Positions 25,870 to 33,241 of a stretch of 50,761 bases of DNA are shown in pieces. Origin of the DNA: Comamonadaceae bacterium (lineage in GTDB: Bacteria; Pseudomonadota; Gammaproteobacteria; Burkholderiales; Burkholderiaceae_C); NCBI GenBank assembly GCA_947374485.1, contig CANCCF010000010.1:1-50761 (forward strand), in the 5' to 3' direction. The notes under the pieces were generated by a model, which was not told the origin of the DNA, did no database searches, and saw only the letters and a program-made list of their open reading frames with translations. The position numbers and the translations under genes are program-made. The first letter of the stretch is position 1; the number at the start of each line of letters is the position of its first letter.

Positions 25870-26573
25870 GCGGCAGCCTTCGGAATGGACAGGCCCGCAA
25901 CCACCGCCGGACGCACCACAAAGGCCTCCAGCACACGCTGCACATGGGGGAAGTTGGCAAAGCCCACCAGCTCGGCAGCTTCATAAAAGCCCACCAGGTT
26001 GCGCACCCAGGGAAAGATGGCGATGTCGGCAATGCTGTAGGCATCGCCCACCATCCATTGGCGCCCATCCAGGTGCCGGTTCAGCACCGCAAGCAGCCGC
26101 GTGCTCTCGGCCACATAGCGCTCACGTGGGCGCTTGTCTTCGTAGTCTTTGCCGGCAAACTTGTGGAAGAAACCCAGCTGGCCAAACATGGGGCCAATGC
26201 CGCCCATCTGGAACATCAGCCACTGCAGGGTCTCGTAGCGCGCGGCCGGGTCTCTGGAGAGCAGCTGCCCCGTCTTCTCAGCCAGGTACACCAGGATGGC
26301 GCCCGACTCAAACAGCGCCAGTGGTTGGCCGCCCGGGCCGTTGGGGTCCAGGATGGCCGGAATCTTGTTGTTGGGGTTGAGCGAAAGAAAGGCCGCTGAG
26401 GTCTGGTCATTGGTGGCAAAGCTCACCAGATGCGGCTCATACGGCAGGCCGATTTCCTCCAGCATGATGGACACCTTCACGCCGTTGGGCGTGGGCAGGG
26501 AATAGAGCTGCAGGCGCTCGGGGTGCTGGGCAGGCCATTTCTGGGTGATGGCGAATTCGGAGAGTGTGGTCAT
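25866..26573 (-). CDS. Nu-class glutathione S-transferase (YfcG/YghU-like)
   Basis: A 235-residue GST from ATG 26571-26573; the frame is open 14 codons further but without support. The N-terminal thioredoxin-like domain carries LYSLPTPNGVKVSIMLEEIG and the glutathione-binding NPNNKIPAI and ALFESGAILVYLAEKTG stretches, which are the hallmark of YfcG/YghU proteins. The C-terminal helical domain ends with VGDAYSIADIAIFPWVRN. Members act as disulfide-bond reductases or peroxidases with glutathione, often without a classical catalytic Tyr/Ser. It is the first gene of a two-gene unit with the DMT transporter. Confidence 0.88.
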   Translation of the reverse strand: MTTLSEFAITQKWPAQHPERLQLYSLPTPNGVKVSIMLEEIGLPYEPHLVSFATNDQTSAAFLSLNPNNKIPAILDPNGPGGQPLALFESGAILVYLAEKTGQLLSRDPAARYETLQWLMFQMGGIGPMFGQLGFFHKFAGKDYEDKRPRERYVAESTRLLAVLNRHLDGRQWMVGDAYSIADIAIFPWVRNLVGFYEAAELVGFANFPHVQRVLEAFVVRPAVVAGLSIPKAAA

Positions 26574-26829
26574 GGCGTGATTTTCGCATCCCGCAGCCTC
26601 GGGCGGCACTTTCACCGGTGCAAGTCATGCATGCCGTCATCAGAAGTTCACAGCACCCGGTGACGATAGTCCCCAATAGTGTAAGAAGTGTGTATCTGGC
26701 GCGACTCAATGGGATAAGCCGCAGCATGTTGCTCGGAACACCAGACCGCTTCCGCACAACCACTATGGCACTCCGAAATAGAGTCGGTTCAATCAACGCC
26801 GCGCACAAAACCATTGTGATTGCAACCCG

Positions 26830-28008
26830 ATGCTGGCCGAAGTGGTCGGTGCGGCGGTTTTCCCCGAGCATGTCGTAGCCCCTGTGCGCGAGATGATCCA
26901 CAAGGCGCAATTCATCATGGCCCGCATCGCACAGGTCGACACGACACGGCAGGTGATTCAATGCGAGACCCTGGCAGGCGTGAAAGACATCGCCTACGAC
27001 CACCTAGTCATGGCCTGTGGTCAACGCGCCAACATGCACATCATTCCCGGCATGGCCGAGCACGCGCTGCCCTTGAAGCTGGTGGGCGACGCCCTGTTTA
27101 TCCGCAACCGCATTCTGCAGCGCCTGGCAGCCCTCGAAATCACCCAAGACGCCGACGAGCGGCGCAGTCTGGGGCACTTTGTCGTCGTCGGCGGCGGCTT
27201 TTCCGGCGTAGAGGTTGCAGGTGCCATGGCCGACTTCATCCGCAGCGCGCGGCGCTTTTATCCGCGCATCGATGATGGTGATTTGGCTGTCACGCTGTTG
27301 CACGATGGCGAGCGCTTGTTGCCCGAGTTGCCTGCCGGTTTGGGCGATGCTGCGGCCAAGTCCCTGCGCCAACGCGGCGTAGTGGTCAGGCTGGGCGCGC
27401 GCGCCGCACGCGTGGATGCACATGCCGTGTTGTTGGCGGACACCACCACGCTGGCTTCGGACACGGTGGTCTGCACCATAGGCGCCCGCAGCAATCCCTT
27501 GGTGGAGAGCCTGGGCGTGGCGCTGGTGCGCGGTCGCATCGCCACGGCTGCCGACGGCAGGGTGCCGGGGCATGTGGGCCTGTGGGCTTTGGGTGACTGT
27601 GCGGCCGTGCCCAATGGCAGCACGGGCGGTATTTGTCCACCCACGGCACAGTTCGCGGTGGCACAGGCGCAGCACATGTCCGCCAATCTGCTGGCGCACA
27701 TCCGGGGCGAGGCAAGCAAACCTTTTCAATACGCTTCGCGCGGCATGATGGCCACCACCGGCCACCTCAAGGGTGTTGCCGAAATAGCCGGCATCCAGCT
27801 GTCGGGCCTGTTGGCATGGCTGGCCTGGCGTGCCTACTACCTGATGCTGATGCCCACCCTGGGCCGCAAGCTGCGCATCTTTGTCGAGTGGACCTGGGCC
27901 ATGTTTTTTCCGCTCGACATCACCCACCTGCGCTTTACCCGCACGGGCGATGCGGATGCGCCACTGCAAGTCAAACCACCCGCTTCCATTTCACCCAACC
28001 AACTTTAG
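26830..28008 (+). pseudogene. Type II NADH dehydrogenase-like gene lacking its 5' end
   Basis: The frame encodes 392 residues of an FAD/NAD(P)-dependent oxidoreductase of the NDH-2 type. It begins at MLAEVVGAAVFPEHVVAP, which in full-length family members follows about 45-50 residues that contain the first GxGxxG FAD-binding motif and end in ...FTP. That segment is missing: upstream in frame only 16 unrelated codons are open before a TAG at 26779. The second nucleotide-binding motif is intact (FVVVGGGFSGVEVAGAM), as is the late LWALGDCAAVPN stretch. Without the first half-site FAD binding should fail, so I call it a 5'-truncated gene, though a short product cannot be excluded. It lies 9 bases upstream of the 3-hydroxybutyrate dehydrogenase gene. 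Confidence 0.65.
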
Positions 28009-28017
28009 GAAAACACG

Positions 28018-28800
28018 ATGTTCAAAGGAAAAACCGCTCTTGTCACAGGCTCCACGTCGGGCATCGGCCTCGGCATTGCCCGCCACTTCGCATCGCAGGG
28101 GGCCCACATTGTCCTCAACGGATTCGGTGACGCGGCAGAAATCGAAGCGCTGCGTGCCGACATCGCCAGCACCCACGGTGTGCAGGTTCGCTACCAGGGC
28201 GCCGACATGAGCAAGCAAGCCGAGATTGAAGCCATGATGGCCACCGTGCTGGCCGAGTTTGGCTGCATCGATATGCTGGTGAACAACGCCGGCATCCAGC
28301 ATGTGGCGCCGGTGGACGAGTTCCCCGTGGACAAGTGGAACGCCATTCTGGCGATCAACCTGAGTGCCACCTTCCACACCGTGCGCCTGGCTTTGCCGGC
28401 CATGAAGGCGCGGGGATGGGGTCGCATTGTCAACATTGCGTCGGCCCACGCGCTGGTGGCCAGCAAATACAAATCTGCCTACGTTGCGGCCAAGCATGGG
28501 GTGGCCGGCTTTACCAAAACGGTAGCGCTGGAAGTGGCTGAAGCCGGCATCACCATGAATGCGATTTGCCCCGGCTATGTGCTCACACCCCTGGTGGAAA
28601 AACAAATCCCCGATACCGCCAAGGCCCGGGGCATCACCAACGAGCAAGTCATCAGCGACGTGCTGTTGGCCGCGCAACCGACCAAGAAGTTTGTCACCGT
28701 TGAGCAGGTTGCAGGCTTTGCCGCCTTTTTGTGCAGCGACGCGGCGGCCTCCATCACCGGCGCGATTCTGCCGGTGGACGGCGGCTGGACCGCCCAATAA
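28018..28800 (+). CDS. bdhA: 3-hydroxybutyrate dehydrogenase (SDR family)
   Basis: A 260-residue short-chain dehydrogenase. The NAD-binding motif TGSTSGIGLGIA (10-21), NNAGIQ, and the catalytic Ser-Tyr-Lys (SAHALVASKYKSAYVAAKHG) are all present. The stretches NGFGDAAEIEALRADI, AGIQHVAPVDEFP and NAICPGYVLTPLVEKQIPD are characteristic of D-3-hydroxybutyrate dehydrogenases. It interconverts 3-hydroxybutyrate and acetoacetate in the breakdown of polyhydroxybutyrate. It is followed after 14 bases by the patatin gene, a common Burkholderiales pair. Confidence 0.92.
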   Translation: MFKGKTALVTGSTSGIGLGIARHFASQGAHIVLNGFGDAAEIEALRADIASTHGVQVRYQGADMSKQAEIEAMMATVLAEFGCIDMLVNNAGIQHVAPVDEFPVDKWNAILAINLSATFHTVRLALPAMKARGWGRIVNIASAHALVASKYKSAYVAAKHGVAGFTKTVALEVAEAGITMNAICPGYVLTPLVEKQIPDTAKARGITNEQVISDVLLAAQPTKKFVTVEQVAGFAAFLCSDAAASITGAILPVDGGWTAQ

Positions 28801-28814
28801 CCCGATTGCCCACC

Positions 28815-29957
28815 ATGAAACAACTTCATTCTGAACACGCTGCGCGCAGCGCAAGCCGCGCCCTCAAAGACCACCAACTGCCGGGGCGGGTGGTGCTGGT
28901 CCTGCAAGGCGGGGGCGCACTGGGCGCCTACCAAGTGGGGGTGTACGAAGCCCTGCACGACGCGGGCATTGAGCCTGACTGGGTGATCGGCACCTCCATC
29001 GGTGCCATCAACGGTGCCTTGATTGCAGGCAACAAGCCAGAGCACCGTGTGGAGCGCCTGCTGGCGTTCTGGGAGCAGGTAGAGCAAGCCCCGTTTGCGC
29101 ACGGCGCGTTCGACGCCATGGGCTTGGGCAATGCCTTCAACAACATGGCCACCGTCATGCGCGGCATCCCCTCGTTCTTCACCCCCAACACCTCCGCCAT
29201 GCTGGGCAACACGAACGCAGTGGGTGTTGAAGACGCGGCCTACTACAGCACCGCGCCCTTGCGCGACACGCTGGGCGCCTTGGTGGATTTCGGTCAAGTC
29301 AACGACGCGCGCACCACGCGGCTCACGGTGGGCGCCGTCAACGTCAACTCCGGTGTCATGGCCTACTTTGACAGCCGCAAGACGCGCATAGAAGCCGACC
29401 ACGTGATGGCCTCTGGTGCCCTGCCCCCGGCCTTTGGCGCCATACGCATTGACGGCGAGCCCTACTGGGACGGTGGCATCTACTCCAACACCCCCATTGA
29501 GGCCGTGCTGGACGACAACCCGCGCAAAGACTCCTTGATCTTCGCCGTGAATGTGTGGCACCAGACCGGTGACGAGCCCCGGACCATCAAGGAAGTCATG
29601 GGCCGCCAGAAAGACATCCAGTTCGCCAGCCGCGCCGACAGCCACATTGCCAAGCAAAAGCAGATCCACCGCCTGCGCCATGTCATCCGCGAACTGAGCA
29701 AGGAAATGTCACCGAGCAAGATGGCCAATGCGCACATCAAGGAACTGGCCGCCTGGGGCTGCGGCACCACCGTGCACGTGGCGCATCTGGTGGCACCGCG
29801 CCTCGCAGGCGAAGACCAGAGCAAGGACATTGACTTCTCCACGGCGGGTATCGCAGAGCGGCGCGCGGCCGGCTACGCCGACACCCTGCGCATGATTGAG
29901 CGCTCGCCCTGGCAGGAAGCGTGCGACCCGATTGAGGGCGTCATTGAACACCGTTAG
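28815..29957 (+). CDS. Patatin-like phospholipase with DUF3734
   Basis: A 380-residue patatin. The oxyanion motif GGGALGAYQ, the nucleophile GTSIG and the catalytic Asp in YWDGGIYSN form the Ser-Asp dyad of patatins. The C-terminal part (MGRQKDIQFASRADSHIAKQ and onward) is the DUF3734 domain. It is cytosolic with no signal peptide. In Burkholderiales this type sits next to 3-hydroxybutyrate dehydrogenase, suggesting a link with polyhydroxybutyrate or lipid turnover; the substrate is unproven. ATG 28815 is 14 bases after the bdhA stop. Confidence 0.9.
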   Translation: MKQLHSEHAARSASRALKDHQLPGRVVLVLQGGGALGAYQVGVYEALHDAGIEPDWVIGTSIGAINGALIAGNKPEHRVERLLAFWEQVEQAPFAHGAFDAMGLGNAFNNMATVMRGIPSFFTPNTSAMLGNTNAVGVEDAAYYSTAPLRDTLGALVDFGQVNDARTTRLTVGAVNVNSGVMAYFDSRKTRIEADHVMASGALPPAFGAIRIDGEPYWDGGIYSNTPIEAVLDDNPRKDSLIFAVNVWHQTGDEPRTIKEVMGRQKDIQFASRADSHIAKQKQIHRLRHVIRELSKEMSPSKMANAHIKELAAWGCGTTVHVAHLVAPRLAGEDQSKDIDFSTAGIAERRAAGYADTLRMIERSPWQEACDPIEGVIEHR

Positions 29958-29972
29958 CCGGAGCGCCCAGGC

Positions 29973-30956
29973 ATGGATATGACCAGCACCCGTCTGGCCC
30001 TTGGGGTGGGCGCCCTGGCCGCGGCCACCATGGGCTTTGCCATTCAGCGCGGCGCCACCTGCACCGTGGCCGCCGTGGATGAAATCGTCAGCAAGCGCTC
30101 CGCCAAACGACTGTGGGCGATGCTGGAGGCTGCCTTGTGGGTGGCGGTCGGCCTGGGCCTGGCCCAGCGCCTGCAGTGGCTGGGCGCGCTGCCTCAGGGC
30201 TACACCTTCACGCTCTGGACCCTGGCAGGCGCCGTGCTCCTGGGCTTTGGCGCGTGGGTCAACAAGGCCTGTGTGTTCGGCGCCATTGCCCGGCTCGGTT
30301 CCGGCGAATGGGCCTATGCGGCCACACCCCTGGGCTACTACCTCGGCAGCCTCAGCGTCAACGCCGTGTTCTCTGCGACTGCGCCGCTTGGCCAACCCAG
30401 CGACAGGTTCATGCACCTGGCGGCAAGCAGTACGCTGCTGCCCCTGCTGGTGCTCATGGTCTGGCGTTTTTACAAGCTGTTTTGGCGCAAGGGGCTGGCG
30501 GACATTGCCCCGGCCTTGGGTACGGCCCGGTCTGCGCTGTGGTCTCCGCACGGTGCCACGGTCATCATCGGCTTCATGTTTGTGGCCACCATTCTGCTGG
30601 TGGGCACGTGGGCCTATACCGATGTATTGACGCAATTGGCGCACGGCATGAGCCAACTCGTGCATGTGGGTGCGCTGATGGCGGTGGCGCTGCTGGCAGG
30701 GGCCATGGTGGGCGGCTATACCGCCGGGCGCATGCGCTGGCACAGTGTGTCGGCCGTGGCGGTGGGGCGCTGTCTGGCCGGGGGAATTTTGATGGCCTGG
30801 GGCAGTCTGTTGATACCCGGAAGCAACGACGGCCTCATCCTGATTGGCATGCCCTTGCTGTGGCCCTATGCGTGGCTGGCGTTTCTGACCATGTGCCTCA
30901 CTGTCGCGTTGGCGCAGCTGGCACAGGCGCGGTGGGAACGCGGGGCGGGTGCTTGA
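29973..30956 (+). CDS. YeeE/YedE-family permease
   Basis: A 327-residue inner-membrane protein with about nine hydrophobic helices. Conserved cysteines of the YeeE/YedE (TsuA) family are present in RGATCTVAAV, NKACVFGAI and VGRCLAGGILMAWGSLLIPG; in thiosulfate-transporting TsuA such cysteines relay the substrate. It is probably an importer for thiosulfate or another sulfur compound. It starts 15 bases after the patatin gene and is likely in the same unit. No tsuB/tusA-like partner is adjacent. Confidence 0.88.
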   Translation: MDMTSTRLALGVGALAAATMGFAIQRGATCTVAAVDEIVSKRSAKRLWAMLEAALWVAVGLGLAQRLQWLGALPQGYTFTLWTLAGAVLLGFGAWVNKACVFGAIARLGSGEWAYAATPLGYYLGSLSVNAVFSATAPLGQPSDRFMHLAASSTLLPLLVLMVWRFYKLFWRKGLADIAPALGTARSALWSPHGATVIIGFMFVATILLVGTWAYTDVLTQLAHGMSQLVHVGALMAVALLAGAMVGGYTAGRMRWHSVSAVAVGRCLAGGILMAWGSLLIPGSNDGLILIGMPLLWPYAWLAFLTMCLTVALAQLAQARWERGAGA

Positions 30957-31461
30957 GGGGTTGGCAGGATTGGGTTGATTGAGGACAAAGACACGTGTGC
31001 CTCAGGCCGACGTGGCACTCTGCTCCGTTCGTGTCCCCCGGCCTTCGGCCTCCTCCTTTACCTCACTGCGCAGAGCGCCACGCCGTCCTGAGTCCAGTGG
31101 ATTGCTGGGGCACCAAGGTATTGGGCCCGAAGGGCAGGGGATACGAACGGAAGCATGCACCTCGATTTCAGCGGCCACGACAAAGAAGGGCGTGACTACT
31201 TGCAAAAGCGGCAATCTTGTCACTCACAAGACGCGACAGGCCGAGACCATCTCTCATTCGGGTGATTTTCACGAATCCCAGCCACTGCGCCGACACTAAG
31301 GCTGTAGTGGGCTGGTTCCTGTCATTCAACATTACGATCTGCCAGCTCCAAACCAGCCATTCGTCCACGCGCTAGAAAGTCGGCAGACTGGCAACGCTTT
31401 CGCCAAATATTCCCCCCGTCACGACTATTGAACTTCGCGGACACTGAATTGCAAAGGCAGA
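30957..31461. other. Gene-free region upstream of low-GC island
   Basis: These 505 bases carry no convincing gene. From about 31160 the base composition drops towards AT and coding-style codon bias is lost. The region contains the first copy of a 64-base direct repeat (31364-31427). A frame through that repeat (RARKSADWQRFRQIFPPSR) looks like remnant coding sequence. Confidence 0.6.
31364..31427 (+). repeat. 64-bp direct repeat, left copy
   Basis: The sequence from TCCACGCGCTAGAAAGTCGG to CACGACTA recurs at 32091-32154 in the same orientation with three mismatches. The copies bracket the FtsH-ext/PLDc_N gene. In the frame RARKSADWQRFRQIFPP two of the three differences are silent third-position changes and one swaps Ser for Pro, so the repeat appears to derive from coding sequence. 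Confidence 0.85.
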
Positions 31462-32004
31462 CTAATTCGGTACTTTCTTAAGTCTTCCTTTGCGACCCAA
31501 ACCGTAGTACAGAGCAGGGCCAACCAGCGGAAACAACAAAGTCACCAATAGCCATGAAATCTTGGTGCCATCATCCTTAAAGTCGTTCTGCAAGATGTCA
31601 ATTAGAGCAAAGATCCACATGGACAAAACGATTGCAACGATGGCCGCAAACACTCCTATGCCACTAAAGATCATGCTGATGAATCTGTTGGTAGTGCTAC
31701 GTGTTGCAGCCTGGTCTTCAACGTCATAGTCCAGCTTTGTTGCAGCCAAGTCAGTAGCAAACTTTTGACTGTATGGCACGTCTGTCAGTGTCAACTTTCG
31801 GCCATCATTGGTTGTGGCATCCACTTGAGCAATAACCTTCTCGTAGTCGACGCGCAAATGTGCTTTCCATATGTGGCCGTCTCTTGCTTCCTGGAGAAAG
31901 TCCTCATACGAAACGTTTCCTTCACTGGCAGCACTAGCAGATGAGATGGATGCAATAGCGATCCAGAAATACAAAACCAAAGAATGAAATTTTGAAACGC
32001 GCAT
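31462..32004 (-). CDS. Exported protein: FtsH periplasmic-like domain fused to PLDc_N membrane domain
   Basis: A 180-residue protein from ATG 32002-32004; the frame runs further upstream into the right repeat copy, but the signal peptide MRVSKFHSLV...SSASA marks this start. Residues 31-97 (VSYEDFLQEARDGHIWKAHL, then a charged beta region and DLAATKLDYDVED) resemble the periplasmic domain of FtsH (FtsH_ext). Residues 108-136 are a transmembrane helix, and 129-176 (MWIFALIDILQNDFKDDGTK, then SWLLVTLLFPLVGPALYYGLG) match PLDc_N, the two-helix N-terminal domain of cardiolipin synthases. No catalytic domain of either parent is present. The order may suggest a membrane-sensing or FtsH-interacting protein (inference). 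It is AT-richer than its neighbours and lies between 64-bp repeats. Confidence 0.7.
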   Translation of the reverse strand: MRVSKFHSLVLYFWIAIASISSASAASEGNVSYEDFLQEARDGHIWKAHLRVDYEKVIAQVDATTNDGRKLTLTDVPYSQKFATDLAATKLDYDVEDQAATRSTTNRFISMIFSGIGVFAAIVAIVLSMWIFALIDILQNDFKDDGTKISWLLVTLLFPLVGPALYYGLGRKGRLKKVPN

Positions 32005-32090
32005 GACTACCGTTGGATGTTGTTTATGTGAGGTGATGGATACAGTGGGGACCGAATCATTATTGCGTAGATTGCCGCTTCGAATTCTTC

Positions 32091-32154
32091 TCCACGCGCT
32101 AGAAAGTCGGCAGACTGGCAACGCTTCCGTCAAATATTCCCCCCGCCACGACTA
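32091..32154 (+). repeat. 64-bp direct repeat, right copy
   Basis: Right copy of the repeat at 31364-31427 (three mismatches in 64). In frame it continues into a short coding-like tail, RLDAALNDAKERMPELEEF then stop at about 32208, which reads like the C-terminus of a lost gene. The left copy diverges right after the repeat. Confidence 0.85.
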
Positions 32155-32269
32155 GACGCAGCCCTCAACGATGCCAAGGAGCGAATGCCTGAGTTGGAGG
32201 AGTTCTAAAGGCCAAGGCTGCGCCTGAGTGTCGCGGTGGGCGATTCAGAATGCCCAAAACGATGGAAGA

Positions 32270-32815
32270 TCAGAGCCCTGATGCCTTCGATTTCTTGGCC
32301 TTTTCCTGATTTACAAGGGTCTCAGCCTCGCTGGAAAGACCTTTGCAAAGATAAGCCAACGCCGAAATTTCCACTTGCTGGTTCTGAACCTTGATGGAGG
32401 CCTGCGACAGCGTGATTGAAACGCCGCTGTTTTCCTTATCTTCATACACCCAAGCCTTGGTAGTTCCCATTCCATTGGGTTCGCTTGAAGTCTTTATGGG
32501 CTTTCCGTAGAGTTGATTGATGTCTTCAAACAAGTCAGCAGCGAGCATTGTGCTGACGGCATAAAGTTTGCCATTGAATATGGTTACCTCAACAGGGTAG
32601 CCCTTGCCCTTAATCTTGAAGTCTCTCGTGTTGTAGGTGAACACACCTACAAAGTCACTTTTCGTATTGACGATAGTGGCCGAGTGGCCCTTTAGAACCT
32701 CTTCTACTTTAGCTTTGGTTGTCTCTGAGCACAAATTAAAGCCGAGGTACTCCTTGGCATGAATGGCCGTGGAAGTGGCGATTGTCAGAGCTGCGATAAC
32801 GCCAAAATACTTCAT
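32270..32815 (-). CDS. Exported hypothetical protein of low-GC island
   Basis: A 181-residue protein from ATG 32813-32815, which gives a standard signal peptide (MKYFGVIAALTIATSTAIHA, cleavage before KEYLG). The mature part is small, alpha/beta-like and rich in charged residues, with two cysteines (NLCSETT and AYLCKGL). It ends with a Lys-rich tail (EKAKKSKASGL). I recognise no family. Codon use is AT-richer than in the flanking genes, like the FtsH-ext/PLDc_N gene downstream of it, so both probably arrived by transfer. It should be periplasmic. Confidence 0.65.
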   Translation of the reverse strand: MKYFGVIAALTIATSTAIHAKEYLGFNLCSETTKAKVEEVLKGHSATIVNTKSDFVGVFTYNTRDFKIKGKGYPVEVTIFNGKLYAVSTMLAADLFEDINQLYGKPIKTSSEPNGMGTTKAWVYEDKENSGVSITLSQASIKVQNQQVEISALAYLCKGLSSEAETLVNQEKAKKSKASGL

Positions 32816-33241
32816 CGTGTGGTACTCCCTAAGTTTTTTATAGAGCCCCATTTTATTGGCAATCCACATCTCCCGAGAGCATTCCCCGTGTGCTTTCACT
32901 GCAATGGCGTACGGATGGCAATTTCTGCAAATCGTATCTTCGGTTTAAGACCCCTGAAATTCCGCCACACCTTGCTTCGAATTGGGATCGCAATGGACCG
33001 CCCTAAAGCCGACTGTCGAGAGTACCCGCAATCGCGGCACTGCAGCCATAGATCCCACACATCTATCCCCAGCCCCAGCGCAACTGCTGGCACACCGCTA
33101 TTCAATCGTTTCGCTTGCAATAGCCCGCACGGCAAGGGGGTATGCCGGGCGACGATTTGTGGTACTCCACCATGAGGAGCCCGGCGTACCCCCTTGTCGC
33201 GTAGCGAGCGAAAAAATACCCATGAAAGGCAGAATAGAAAC
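32816..33241. other. Gap between low-GC island and icmF
   Basis: No gene is visible in these 426 bases. The left part is AT-rich and probably holds the promoter of the exported protein gene; the right part contains a large imperfect inverted repeat (33131-33198) close to the 3' end of icmF. Confidence 0.6.
33131..33198. repeat. 20-bp imperfect inverted repeat
   Basis: Arms 33131-33150 and 33179-33198 (GGCAAGGGGGTATGCCGGGC against its reverse complement) match at 18 of 20 positions around a 28-base loop. It lies 43 bases beyond the icmF stop. No T run follows in either direction, so it is not a standard intrinsic terminator; it may be a small mobile palindrome or an mRNA 3'-end stabiliser. 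Confidence 0.6.

Noticed and set aside
31364..32154. Integron cassette or composite transposon between the 64-bp repeats
   Set aside because: No attC-like core sites, integrase, transposase or terminal inverted repeats were found; the repeat looks like duplicated coding sequence.
33131..33198. Intrinsic terminator for icmF
   Set aside because: The stem is longer than usual, the loop is 28 bases, and no T tract follows on the icmF reading strand.
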